DNA of 64,000 bases from Xaviernesmea oryzae (GTDB taxonomy: Bacteria; Pseudomonadota; Alphaproteobacteria; Rhizobiales; Rhizobiaceae), in NCBI RefSeq assembly GCF_900177415.1, contig NZ_FXAF01000003.1, positions 1 through 64,000 on the forward strand, given 5' to 3'. The translations under genes were made by a program, and so were the position numbers. Below the pieces are notes generated by a model. It was not told where the DNA came from. It saw nothing but the letters and a program-made list of their open reading frames with translations, and did not search any database. The stretch's first letter is position 1. Each line of letters starts with the position of its first letter. Positions 1-8,678 of the stretch are shown here, piece by piece.

Positions 1-1
1 T

Positions 2-1406
2 GGAGCCGAAGTTCAAGGTCCGGAGCGGCCAAGCAAGCTTGACCCATTTGCGGATAGGCTGTCGGCCTGGTTGAAGACGGAATCCAAGAAAGGCCGCAAG
101 CAGAAGCGGACGATGAAGCAGTTGCATGCCGAACTGGTGAGCCTCGGATACGGGGGCTCCTATAACCGCGTGGCGGCGTTTGCGCGGGAATGGCGAGAGG
201 ATCGGCAGAGGGAGTTGCAGACGACCGGGCGCGGCACGTTTTGTGCCCTTGGCATTTGAACCCGGTGAGGCCTTCCAGTTCGATTGGTCGGAAGATTGGG
301 CGATCATCGGCAATGAGCGCACCAAACTGCAGGTCGCCCATACGAAGCTAAGCTACAGTCGGGCCTTTATCGTCCGGGCCTATCTTCTTCAGACGCACGA
401 GATGCTGTTTGACGCCCACAATCATGCGTTCCGCGTATTTGGCGGCATCCCCGGCCGCGGCATCTACGACAATATGCGCACGGCAATCGACAAGGTCGGC
501 CGCGGCAAGGATCGCGACGTCAACACCCGCTTCCTGGCGATGGCCAGCCACTATGTGTTCGAACCCGAGTTCTGCAATCCAGCGTCCGGCTGGGAGAAGG
601 GGCAGGTCGAGAAGAACGTTCAGGATGCCCGTCATCGTCTCTGGCAGCCCACGCCGCGCTTCGCATCGCTGGAAGCATTAAACGACTGGCTGGAGCAGCG
701 CTGCAAGGAATTGTGGGCGCAGACCCCACACGGTCAGATGCGCGGCACCATCGCCGACATCTGGGCTGAGGAAGCATCGGCGCTCATGCCTGTTTCCAGG
801 CCGTTTGACGGGTTTGTCGAGTATACCAAGCGCGTTACACCGACCTGCCTCGTCCATCTGGAGCGCAATCGCTACAGCGTGCCGGCGTCCTTCGCCAATC
901 GACCGGTGAGCCTTCGGGTCTATCCGGATCGTGTCGTGGTTGCCGCGGAGGGCCAGATCATTTGTGAGCACCGCCGTGTCATCGATCGCTCTCATGATCG
1001 ACCGGGACAGACGATCTACGACTGGCGGCATTATCTGGCGGTCGTGCAGCGCAAGCCCGGCGCTCTCCGCAATGGCGCACCCTTCGCCGAGCTGCCCGAT
1101 GCGTTCCGAGCCTTGCAGCAATACCTGCTCAAGAAGCCGGGGGGCGACCGTGAGATGGTCGATATCCTGGCCCTCGTTCTCCAGCACGATGAACAGGCCG
1201 TGCTGTCGGCCGTGGACATGGCGCTGAAGTCGGGCGTTCCGACCAAGACGCATGTGCTGAATCTGCTGCATCGCCTCGTCGACGGCAAATCCTTCACGCC
1301 ACCGACCATCGACGCGCCACAGGCCCTGACGCTCATCAATGAGCCGAAAGCCAATGTCGAGCGCTACGATGCGCTGAGAAAGACGGAGGTTGGCCATGCG
1401 TCATAA
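2..1406 (+). pseudogene. istA: istA transposase of IS21 family, 5'-partial and frameshifted
   Basis: This is the IstA transposase (DDE integrase core, rve type). The first part is read in frame from base 2 and ends at a TGA at 257-259. The rest continues in the +1 frame to 1406. Homology passes smoothly from one frame to the other if one T is removed from the TTTT run at 239-242: the first frame ends ...TTGRGTF and the second resumes VPLAFEPGEAFQFDW. Catalytic-core signatures follow the switch: the Asp in FQFDWSED, the Asp in IYDNMRTAI and the Glu in GWEKGQVEKNV. The start lies outside the window. IS21 transposases are not normally made by programmed frameshifting, so I read this as a disabling 1-base insertion, or a sequencing error in a homopolymer. 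It overlaps istB by 11 bases. Confidence 0.85.
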
Positions 1407-2208
1407 TCCGGCAAGCGGCGCTATCGTCATCATGCTGCGGCAGTTGAAGATGCACGGCATGGCCCAGGCCGTCGGCGAGCTCACCGAGCAAGGGTCGCCG
1501 GCGTTCGAGGCGGCAATCCCTATCCTGTCGCAGCTTCTCAAGGCCGAGACGGCGGAACGTGAAGTTCGATCGACCGCCTATCAGCTCAAGACCGCACGCT
1601 TTCCAGCCTATCGTGACCTGAACGGCTTCGACTTCGCCAGCAGCGAGGTCAACGAGGCGCTGGTGCGTCAGCTTCATCGCTGCGACTTCCTCGACGACGC
1701 CAACAACATCGTTCTGGTCGGCGGTCCCGGCACGGGCAAAACGCATATCGCCACGGCAATTGGCGTCCAGGCTATCGAGCATCATCACAAGCGGGTTCGG
1801 TTCTTCTCGACCGTCGAGCTGGTCAACGCGCTCGAGCAGGAAAAGGCACAAGGGCGTTCCGGCCAGATCGCCAACCGCCTGGCGCATTCCGATCTCGTCA
1901 TCCTCGACGAACTTGGCTACCTGCCGTTCAGCGCTTCAGGCGGGGCGCTGCTCTTCCATCTGTTGAGCAAGCTCTACGAGCACACCAGCGTCATTATCAC
2001 GACCAACTTGAGCTTCAGCGAATGGGCCAGCGTCTTCGGCGACCCCAAGATGACCACCGCGCTGCTCGACCGGCTTACCCACCACTGCCATATCCTGGAA
2101 ACCGGAAACGACAGCTTCCGCTTCAAGAATAGTTCGGCTCATGAGCCCAAAACGACGAAGGAGAAAAGGAAGAGCTTGACCGCAATCACTGACCCGAACG
2201 ACATCTAA
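1396..2208 (+). CDS. istB: IS21-family ATP-binding helper protein IstB
   Basis: IstB is the AAA+ helper ATPase that works with IstA in target selection and strand transfer. The 270-residue protein has a Walker A motif (GGPGTGKT), a Walker B-like [11 protein letters not shown] segment and the family sensor region [11 protein letters not shown] chose the ATG at 1396 because a GACGGAGG ribosome-binding site lies 6 bases upstream; a TTG at 1390 is in frame but overlaps that site. The gene overlaps the end of istA, the usual translational coupling in IS21 elements. The reading frame is intact even though istA is not. Confidence 0.95.
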   Translation: MRHNPASGAIVIMLRQLKMHGMAQAVGELTEQGSPAFEAAIPILSQLLKAETAEREVRSTAYQLKTARFPAYRDLNGFDFASSEVNEALVRQLHRCDFLDDANNIVLVGGPGTGKTHIATAIGVQAIEHHHKRVRFFSTVELVNALEQEKAQGRSGQIANRLAHSDLVILDELGYLPFSASGGALLFHLLSKLYEHTSVIITTNLSFSEWASVFGDPKMTTALLDRLTHHCHILETGNDSFRFKNSSAHEPKTTKEKRKSLTAITDPNDI

Positions 2209-2213
2209 TAGGC

Positions 2214-2254
2214 GGGTCAATTCTCGGTGGAAATGCCGGGTCAGTTCTCAGTGG
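2214..2254 (+). repeat. Right-end direct repeats of the IS21 element
   Basis: Two 17-base copies, at 2214-2230 and 2238-2254, differ at only two positions and are spaced 24 bases apart start to start. Multiple internal repeats at the ends are typical of IS21-family transposase-binding sites. They lie between the istB stop and the element end at 2263. Confidence 0.75.
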
Positions 2255-3117
2255 CAATCAACACCATGGAGCGCATACTGCCATTCCGGCGTGGCTCCCC
2301 AATCGGACATCACATACCCTTTGTAGCCCCAAGCGCCCTTGAGCACCTCGTTGAGCAGGTGATGGCTGCCGCCAGCGTACTCGCCGTTGATCTTGTTGTA
2401 GCCGCTCATGATCGCGCCAGGCTGGGATCGCTCGATCGCCATCTGGAACGCCAGCAGGTCCGACTCGCGGTGCGCCACCGGGTCGATGAGCGCATCAAGC
2501 CAGTGACGGTTCGTCTCATTGGCATTGAGCGTGTAATGCTTCAGGGTCGAGATCACCTGCTGGCTCTGGATACCATTCACCTGCTCGGATGCGAGGATGG
2601 CGCTCAGCAGGGGATCTTCGCCGTAATACTCATAGTTCCTGCCGTTGCGGACCTCCCGGGTCAGGTTCATCCCGCCTGCAAGCATGATGTTGAAGCCCCT
2701 GATGCGGGCCTCGCGTGCAATCGCGACACCACCCTCTCTTGCGAGGTCAGGATTGAAGGTCGAGCCAACGACAATTGATGCCGGAAATGCAGTAGCCCCC
2801 TTGTCATCGGGTCGGTAGCCGGGGTTTGTCACGCCCATACTGGCATCGCTGCTCTGTAAGTCGGGAATTCCCAGCCTCGGGATTCCTGGCGTCCAACCCG
2901 CGCTGGGGTTCTCAAGATGTGCGACACGAGGGTCTGGAGCGATTGAACCTCCAGCCACGTTGCCAAGAATGCTGATGAGGAGCGAGAACCGCTCATCATC
3001 CGTCATCTGCTGCTCGGTTTCCCGAGCTCGCACATCAGCTTCCGATTCCTGTGAAAACGCTTGGATGCTGCCGAGGATCAGGGGCAGCGCAATCATGCCC
3101 GCCAGCACTTCTCTCAT
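2248..3117 (-). pseudogene. GH3 beta-glucosidase, 3' part removed by IS21 insertion
   Basis: This is the N-terminal part of a secreted glycoside hydrolase family 3 enzyme (beta-glucosidase/BglX type), which would cleave terminal beta-glucosyl or xylosyl residues. From the ATG at 3117 (GGGAGG 5 bases upstream) it has a hydrophobic signal sequence, then family landmarks: an N-terminal segment around FPASIVVGSTFNPDLA, KHYTLNANE, and the nucleophile-region motif YVMSDWGATPEWQ. Homology stops after ALHG at the IS boundary (2264), and the frame ends a few codons inside the IS. About 285 residues remain of a family that is usually over 700, so the second domain is lost. The nucleophile Asp of MSDW is retained, but the product should be inactive. 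Confidence 0.85.
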
Positions 3118-3218
3118 GTCATCCTCCCTCAGGCCCTCCTCAGCCCGTCGGCAGGTTTTGCGATCATGCTCAACCTGTCGGCGAGAATGAGATGCTGCTT
3201 CTTTATACCGCTTTTTGA

Positions 3219-3584
3219 ACAGTAGTACCAGCGGGTGGAGTATGGCCACGTGCGAGTGGACATCGAGACGAGGCCGCCGAATGCGATGGCGCCCGAGGCT
3301 GGCGGCTGCACCGCTACATCACGCTTCCGCTGCTGCGTAATGCCATCGGCACCTGCGTGCTCATCCGGCTGCTTTCGGACATCGGCTTGTTCGACATCGT
3401 CTACATTCTCACCCTCGGCGGCCCCAATGATTCAACCGTTACATTGGCGCTTTACGGCTACCGCGCGTACCTGAGCGGCGAATGGGGTTTCGCCAGCGCC
3501 GTTGGATCGATCATCCTGCTGGTCGGGCTGGTCCTCATAATCACGGTTAGCCGCCTTTTCCGAGTTGGAGAGAGAGCCCAATGA
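3219..3584 (+). pseudogene. 5'-truncated ABC sugar permease (MalF/UgpA type) fragment
   Basis: The open frame from 3219 to 3584 has no credible start and matches the last ~110 residues of a MalF/UgpA-type permease. It contains the EAA-loop motif (DEAAECDGARGWRLHRYITL), a motif that contacts the ATPase, and two hydrophobic segments. The stop overlaps the ATG of the next permease (ATGA), as in intact sugar-ABC operons. The first ~180 residues, and any solute-binding protein that would normally precede it, are absent. The truncation point lies close to the start of the GH3 fragment, which points to a deletion before or along with the IS insertion. Confidence 0.8.
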
Positions 3585-4417
3585 ATCCCCCTTCTTTCCG
3601 GCCGCTTTTGTCCACGCTTGTGCTCTACGCCACGCTGGCGCTCACAGCATTGGTCGCGCTCGGCCCTACCGCATGGGTAATGCTGTCCTCGTTCAAGACC
3701 GCGCCGCAGATCTTCTCCGGCTCGAGCTTCCTGCCATCATCCTTTACCCTGGAGGGATATTTCGACGCTTTCGCGCAGGTGCGCCTGCACCAATATCTGC
3801 TGAACACATTCATCTACGCGGCTGGTGGTACGCTCGGGGCACTCACCGTCGCCACGCTCGCCGCCTATCCGCTCGCGCGCTATCGGTTCCCCGGCCGCAA
3901 TACGCTTGTCGCACTGATCAGTCTTGCGCTCGCGCTGCCGGTCGTGGGCCTTGCAGTTCCCGAATTCTTCATCATGCGGGCGATCGGGCTTTTCGACACC
4001 AAATGGGGAATGGTTGTCTTCTACAGTGCGCAGCTGTTCCCCTTGTCCTTCGTCATTCTGCGCTCATTCCTGCTCAGTCTCCCGACTGATCTGGAGGAAG
4101 CGGCCCTGATCGACGGGGCCGGATATTTCTGCATCGTGTTCCAGATTGTAGTGCCCCTGTGCCGCCCCGCGCTGGCCACCGCCGCCGTGGTCGCTTTCGT
4201 GATCATCTGGAACGACTTCTTCTTTGCCAACCTCCTTACCGCTTCGCAGGAAAACCAGAATGCCCAGATTGCGCTCGCCGGATTCAGATCGCAGTTCCGG
4301 TTCAACGTCACTGGCGCGCTGGCTGGGGCGACCCTGGTCATGCTGGTTCCCATCGCCGTGTTTCTGGCGCTTCAGCGCCAGGTCATTGCCGGACTGACCG
4401 CGGGAGCAACCAAATGA
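3581..4417 (+). CDS. ABC transporter permease, MalG/UgpE type
   Basis: Inner-membrane permease subunit of a carbohydrate-type (CUT1) ABC importer, 278 residues, close to the usual family length. There are about six hydrophobic segments, and the EAA loop is visible as DLEEAALIDGAGYF followed by VPLCRPAL. The start is the ATG overlapping the stop of the truncated partner permease, and the gene overlaps the following FAD-enzyme gene by 4 bases, so it sits in a tight operon. The partner permease is broken and no binding protein is present here, so this subunit probably has no complete local transporter. The substrate cannot be told; sugars, polyols or glycerol-phosphate-like solutes are usual for this class. 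Confidence 0.9.
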   Translation: MNPPSFRPLLSTLVLYATLALTALVALGPTAWVMLSSFKTAPQIFSGSSFLPSSFTLEGYFDAFAQVRLHQYLLNTFIYAAGGTLGALTVATLAAYPLARYRFPGRNTLVALISLALALPVVGLAVPEFFIMRAIGLFDTKWGMVVFYSAQLFPLSFVILRSFLLSLPTDLEEAALIDGAGYFCIVFQIVVPLCRPALATAAVVAFVIIWNDFFFANLLTASQENQNAQIALAGFRSQFRFNVTGALAGATLVMLVPIAVFLALQRQVIAGLTAGATK

Positions 4418-5769
4418 TGCCGCAGCACCCTGAGATGGCGGAGCACGCGATGGGACCAGCTTCGGAGCGGTTCCCGCTCACACCCTCGGTATCGATTCCG
4501 GTCGAAGACGCCGGAGCCTACGACGTGATCGTGGTTGGCGGGGGGCTGAGCGGCGTCTGCGCGGCCGTTGCCGCCGCCAGGACAGGGGCCCGCACCCTGC
4601 TCGGCGAGGCTCTGCCTTTCGTCGGTGGCAACGGCACGACCGGCCTGCCCATAAGCGGGCTGTGCGCTCGCAATTCGGACAGGATGATCGTCGGCGGAAT
4701 TGTCACTGAAATCATCGAAATGCTCCGAAAACGCGGCGGCGTCGGAGCAGACGTTAAGCACATGGATTGGATCCCGGTCGATGCCGAGCAGCTTCAACTC
4801 GTTCTCGGCGACCTTCTGCACACCGCTGGTGTTACATTACTCACCTATTCTCCTTTGCTTGCTGTCACGCGGGAGCAATCCCTTATCCGCGACCTCTGCT
4901 TCTACAACAAGGACGGTCGCGCCCTACGCTATCGGGCGGGAGCATTCGTCGACAGTAGCGGTGATGCGCAACTGGCCCGCTTAGCCGGACTTACCACGCC
5001 AATGGGCCGACAGAGCGATGGGCATACACAAACCATGTCGCTGGTTTTTTCCGTCGCTGGAGTGGATGAGGCGCGTGCCGAACGCAACAGTGTGGTGTCA
5101 GAGGCATGGAACCAATTCCAGGCATCCCGAACAACGCGGAACAAGCGGCGGGACCCGTCGGTAAATGATGTCTTCGGCCGGCCCGGATGGCGTTCGTTCA
5201 TCGCCACGCGGGTGTCTGTCAGGAAGGGGACCGACAACAGGCTTCTCGCCGAGGCGGAACTCGAAGGCCGCAGGCAGATCGAGGAATTCATAGACAGCTT
5301 TCTGCGGCCGGTCGCCGGGTATGAGAATTGCTTCCTCGCGCAAATCGCCAGTCATGTGGGCGTTCGCGAGACGAGGCGAATCTCAGGCCTATACGAGATC
5401 ACCACCGCCGATCTGGTCGCAGGGCGCAAGTTCGATGATGCGATCGCATGCAATGCAAGCTCCATCGAAATCCATCTGCCCGACCAAGGCCTTCCCCATT
5501 GGGAGCATCTCGAGGATGGCGATTATTACACCGTCCCCTACAGGGCGCTCGTCGCGCGTGAGGTGGACAATCTGTTTACGAGCGGCCGCTGTATCAGCGC
5601 AACGCACGAGGCGCTGGCTGCCTTGAGAGTGCTTAGCCCGGCAATGGCAACCGGTCAGGCTGCCGGCACGGCGGCCGCCCTTTCGGCGCTCCGGGGAGTG
5701 GCGGCGAACCGGCTCGACGTCGCTGAGCTACGAGCGACATTGAGGGCCGCCGGCGCAGTCGTCGAATGA
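4414..5769 (+). CDS. FAD-dependent oxidoreductase (FAD_oxidored family)
   Basis: A flavoprotein of 451 residues with an N-terminal dinucleotide-binding motif (VIVVGGGLSGVCAAVAAA, about residues 32-50). The C-terminal FAD-binding stretch reads LFTSGRCISATHEALAALR, followed by SPAMATGQAAGTAAAL. This arrangement is seen in the FAD_oxidored (PF12831-type) family, whose substrates are mostly unknown. ATG 4414 and ATG 4417 are both possible starts; the first overlaps the permease stop. It lies inside the sugar-type ABC operon, so it may oxidise the imported compound. A second member of the same family is encoded at 25387-26649. I cannot assign a substrate. Confidence 0.82.
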   Translation: MMPQHPEMAEHAMGPASERFPLTPSVSIPVEDAGAYDVIVVGGGLSGVCAAVAAARTGARTLLGEALPFVGGNGTTGLPISGLCARNSDRMIVGGIVTEIIEMLRKRGGVGADVKHMDWIPVDAEQLQLVLGDLLHTAGVTLLTYSPLLAVTREQSLIRDLCFYNKDGRALRYRAGAFVDSSGDAQLARLAGLTTPMGRQSDGHTQTMSLVFSVAGVDEARAERNSVVSEAWNQFQASRTTRNKRRDPSVNDVFGRPGWRSFIATRVSVRKGTDNRLLAEAELEGRRQIEEFIDSFLRPVAGYENCFLAQIASHVGVRETRRISGLYEITTADLVAGRKFDDAIACNASSIEIHLPDQGLPHWEHLEDGDYYTVPYRALVAREVDNLFTSGRCISATHEALAALRVLSPAMATGQAAGTAAALSALRGVAANRLDVAELRATLRAAGAVVE

Positions 5770-5809
5770 ATTCCACGAGAACCAGAAGCATAGTCTAAGC
5801 GAGAGTGAG

Positions 5810-6913
5810 ATGACGGAAGTCAGGTTCAGCAATATCAAGAAGTCCTACGGCAGCCTCGAAGTACTGCACGGCATCGATCTCGACATCAGGGCTGGGGAGT
5901 TTGTCGTCTTTGTCGGTCCATCCGGCTGTGGAAAATCAACCCTTCTGCGGATGGTTGCCGGACTTGAGGATATCACCGCGGGCACACTGGCGTTCGATGG
6001 CAGGACGGTCAATGCGCTCTCGCCCGTCGAACGCGGCATTGCCATGGTTTTCCAATCTTATGCCCTTTATCCGCACATGACAGTGTTCGACAATATGGCG
6101 TTCGGTCTCAGGCTGGCTGGTAAAACGCGGCAGGAGGTTGAGCGCAAAGTGCAGGATGCGGCTGAGGTCCTGCAGATCACCGACTATCTGGATCGCCTGC
6201 CCCGGCAGCTTTCCGGCGGCCAACGGCAGCGCGTCGCGATCGGGCGCGCCATCGTGCGCGATCCGGGGGTGTTTCTCTTCGATGAGCCTCTTTCGAACCT
6301 CGATGCGGCGCTCAGGGTTGCAACACGCATGGAGATCGCCAAGCTGCATGAGCGCACTCCAGGCGCGACGATGATCTATGTCACTCACGACCAGGTCGAG
6401 GCCATGACGCTTGCCGACCGTATCGTCGTTCTTAATCAGGGGCGTATCGAGCAGATTGGCACACCAATGCAGCTCTATAGAGACCCTGAAAACCTGTTCG
6501 TTGCCCGATTTATTGGATCACCATCGATGAACATCCTCTCCGGTACGATCGTGGGTGCAGGAAAACTCAGGATGCCAGGCGGGCAGACTATCTCACTGGG
6601 CGCGCAGGCTGCCGGCCTACCCACGGGTACAGCCGTCAGCATCGGTGTGCGTCCCGAAGACCTTGAGATCGTTCCGCCGGCCGACGGCATGTTCGAGGGC
6701 ACGGTATCGCTTGTCGAACAGCTTGGCGAGTTCCAACTCGTCTATATCGGCGCAGAGCCGCTGGTCGCCAAAGTGGATGGCCTCATCCACGTGAACAAGG
6801 GCGAGACCGTTCACCTCGCTGCGCCGGACGATCGTATCCATCTCTTCGACGCTGATGGAAATTCTCTCCGTGGCCGGAATCGGACCACGCCTGTGAGGAG
6901 CTATTACGCCTAG
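5810..6913 (+). CDS. ABC transporter ATP-binding protein, MalK/UgpC type
   Basis: ATPase subunit (367 residues) of a CUT1-type importer. It has Walker A GPSGCGKS at residues 36-43, a Q-loop in VFQSYALYPHMT, signature LSGGQRQR at 134-141, Walker B FLFDEP at about 155-160 and the H-loop in VTHDQVEAMTLADR. The C-terminal third is the TOBE/regulatory domain characteristic of MalK and UgpC (RPEDLEIV and later). It lies 40 bases after the FAD oxidoreductase and closes this operon. MalK-type ATPases can often serve several permease pairs, so the gene could remain useful although the local permease set is broken. Confidence 0.93.
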   Translation: MTEVRFSNIKKSYGSLEVLHGIDLDIRAGEFVVFVGPSGCGKSTLLRMVAGLEDITAGTLAFDGRTVNALSPVERGIAMVFQSYALYPHMTVFDNMAFGLRLAGKTRQEVERKVQDAAEVLQITDYLDRLPRQLSGGQRQRVAIGRAIVRDPGVFLFDEPLSNLDAALRVATRMEIAKLHERTPGATMIYVTHDQVEAMTLADRIVVLNQGRIEQIGTPMQLYRDPENLFVARFIGSPSMNILSGTIVGAGKLRMPGGQTISLGAQAAGLPTGTAVSIGVRPEDLEIVPPADGMFEGTVSLVEQLGEFQLVYIGAEPLVAKVDGLIHVNKGETVHLAAPDDRIHLFDADGNSLRGRNRTTPVRSYYA

Positions 6914-7067
6914 AGCGAAATGCAGAGAAGCGGGAACCGGTTTCTGCGCACAACCTGCTGGTCTGAGACGACCAAACAGCTCGTCACGACCTCAATGTTA
7001 CGTTCGGGAATGTCGCTTTGCACCTAAATGCAAGAATGCGGCGGTTTGGCAGAGCGTGGGCATTTAA
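6914..7067. other. Spacer with an imperfect inverted repeat
   Basis: The stretch after the ATPase gene holds an imperfect palindrome around 6932-6952 (GAAGCGGGAACC / GGTTTC), possibly a weak terminator, although no T tract follows it. I see no gene in it. Base composition becomes more AT-rich towards 7070, where the GHKL fragment begins. Confidence 0.3.
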
Positions 7068-7460
7068 TTATGAGAATGGAGGCGTCCAAATTCCCAAATT
7101 AACTGCGTCTGCGTGGATGTTTTTTCGGGACGCGTTGATGAAGAACGGGGTTGCTTCCCTGTCGAAACGACGCCTATGCAATCTGAACGTGGACTGGGGC
7201 AGCATATAAAGCATTTCTGCTCCTCCAAAATGCACCATCGCGACACCGGCCCGCAGGGCAGGGTGCAGATGCAAGTCGCGGTCGCTCGCATATCGGTACT
7301 CACTGGGGCTAAGGGTGGCTTCCGTGTCGACAACAATATGGGCGTAGGTCGCGTCGGCGTCGTAGGCATTTTTAACTAGCTCGGCGAGCGCTGTCACTTC
7401 ATCGGTGACAACGGGGCCGGATGTTCTGCCGACGTGACGTAAGAACGCGGAGGTCGGCAA
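7068..7460 (-). pseudogene. Fragment of a GHKL-type ATPase gene
   Basis: A minus-strand frame starting at a TTG (7460) carries TALAELVKNAYDADAT, the N-box motif of GHKL ATPases (Hsp90/MutL/histidine-kinase/MORC fold), where the Glu and Asn bind Mg-ATP. After about 45 residues recognisable homology ends and the rest looks like random sequence. Full GHKL proteins of this kind are several hundred residues long, with further G1 and G2 motifs that I cannot find here. I read it as an N-terminal remnant left by a rearrangement. It ends 19 bases from the ketopantoate-reductase-family gene. It could instead be a fortuitous short protein. Confidence 0.5.
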
Positions 7461-7478
7461 GTTCGTGCTGCGTTCACC

Positions 7479-8423
7479 TCAGGACGAAGAAATGCTTGGG
7501 CGATCTAAATAGCATTCGGAGTTTAAGATACTGAGCAAATTGGCAAAGGCAGTCGTTACAGGGGTGGGCACGGATTGCCGCGTCGCCTCTGCTGCTACGG
7601 CTCCTGTGATTGTCCCGATCTCCATTGGCCGGCCGGCAAGATAGTCCTGCAGCATCGAAGGCTTATGCGAACGATGATGGGCAAAGGCATGTTCGACCGA
7701 TTTCCTCGTCCGGTCGGCATCCACGCCGATGCCCTTGGCTTTGGCGACCGCCAACGTTTCCCAGAGGATGGCGAAAACGATATCCCGCGCTTCCCGTCGG
7801 TCCGCCATCTCGCCGACGGTCAGGTCGGCCGCTGCCGCGAGCGAATTCAAGGCCGCGTTGAAGGCGAGTTTTTCCCAGATCGCGACCTCCACCGCAGGGT
7901 CCAGTTCGCAGTTCAGCCCGGCATCGTCCAGCATGGCGCAAACGTCCTCCAACCGGGCCGAGGGGGTGCCGTCCGCCGCCCAGATCCGGATTTGACCATC
8001 TCCCGGCACGCGAATGTGTCCCGGTGCGACAAGCGTCGAGGGCCAGTTGGTCATGCCCATGACAATGCGGTCCCGCGAAATGAATCTCTCGATGGTTTCG
8101 ACATTGCCGATACCATTCTGCACCGTGAGCGCGAAAGTCTCCGGCCCGATCAGATGGCGGGCGGCGGTCAACGCAGCCTCGGTGTGCATGCCCTTGGTGA
8201 ACACGATCAACAGATCGAAGATACCCGTATACCGATCCGCCGCGCCGATCGGCAGGGGGTAGGTCTTTTCCCCAGCTTCGTCGGTCATCCGCAGGCCATT
8301 CACTTCAATGGCTTCGATCTGCACCGGAGCGACGTCGATCAACGAAACATCCTGACCGCTTCCTGAAAGCCGGGCGGCGAACAGGCCGCCCATGGCGCCG
8401 GCCCCGATGACGGCAATTCTCAT
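7479..8423 (-). CDS. Ketopantoate reductase (PanE/ApbA)-family 2-oxoacid reductase / D-2-hydroxyacid dehydrogenase
   Basis: NAD(P)-dependent enzyme of 314 residues. The Rossmann motif VIGAGAMGGLFAARL opens the protein, and VQNGIGN and AIWEKLAFNAALNSLAA carry the family Asn and catalytic Lys. The PSMLQDYLAGRPMEIG block carries the conserved Ser and Glu. The usual TEIDxING of true PanE reads MEIGTITG here, so the substrate pocket differs. Start ATG 8423 has GGGAG upstream. It diverges from the aldehyde dehydrogenase across a 16-base inverted repeat. Known members of this family outside pantothenate synthesis include D-mandelate dehydrogenases of enterococci, which fits the mandelate-type genes opposite; that link is inference. 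A pantoate-pathway role is the alternative. Confidence 0.82.
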   Translation of the reverse strand: MRIAVIGAGAMGGLFAARLSGSGQDVSLIDVAPVQIEAIEVNGLRMTDEAGEKTYPLPIGAADRYTGIFDLLIVFTKGMHTEAALTAARHLIGPETFALTVQNGIGNVETIERFISRDRIVMGMTNWPSTLVAPGHIRVPGDGQIRIWAADGTPSARLEDVCAMLDDAGLNCELDPAVEVAIWEKLAFNAALNSLAAAADLTVGEMADRREARDIVFAILWETLAVAKAKGIGVDADRTRKSVEHAFAHHRSHKPSMLQDYLAGRPMEIGTITGAVAAEATRQSVPTPVTTAFANLLSILNSECYLDRPSISSS

Positions 8424-8486
8424 GGTTTTCTCCCTTTTCGATGCTCCTCCGCATCGTTTCCAGATCATTCCGGAAAACCGTTTTTG

Positions 8487-8535
8487 CCGCAAGATAGTTT
8501 GAGACCAAAAATTTTGTCATCAAACTATCTTGCGG
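8487..8535. promoter_or_regulatory. Long palindromic operator in the divergent promoter region
   Basis: A perfect 16-base inverted repeat (CCGCAAGATAGTTTGA at 8487-8502 and its complement at 8520-8535) surrounds a 17-base AT-rich spacer. It lies between the divergent genes at 8423 (minus) and 8679 (plus). Each arm contains CAAGATA/TATCTTG, a core I recall from MarR-type (BadR-like) boxes, and a MarR gene follows two genes on. I infer it is the operator that regulator binds. A transcription terminator is less likely, because it sits at 5' ends and lacks a GC-rich stem with a T run. Confidence 0.65.
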
Positions 8536-8678
8536 TCAGAACGCCTTTTGGCTACGTTCCACAACAACAGGAAGGCGGCCGCAATGCTTGCCGTCGGAGG
8601 AAAAAGCGACCTAATACGGAGAAGCCGGACAGTGTGCTGTCAGGCGGTTATCTCGGTTCGCAAGAAAGGGAGGATATC

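Larger units (their letters stand above)
1..2263 (+). mobile_element. IS21-family insertion sequence, 5' part outside the window
   Basis: The element consists of istA, overlapping istB, and a right end made of repeated terminal motifs. It enters from the left edge, so the left inverted repeat and target duplication cannot be seen. The right boundary is placed at 2263, after a CAATCAACA end that matches the usual TGTTGATTG-type start of this family on the opposite strand. Immediately beyond it, the coding frame of a GH3 glycosidase (minus strand) begins abruptly in mid-domain, which independently fixes the boundary. Because istA seems frameshifted, the copy may be unable to move by itself. Confidence 0.9.

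Noticed and set aside
8487..8535. Transcription terminator interpretation of the long palindrome
   Set aside because: It lies between two 5' ends, has an AT-rich centre and no T run after a GC-rich stem; an operator fits better.
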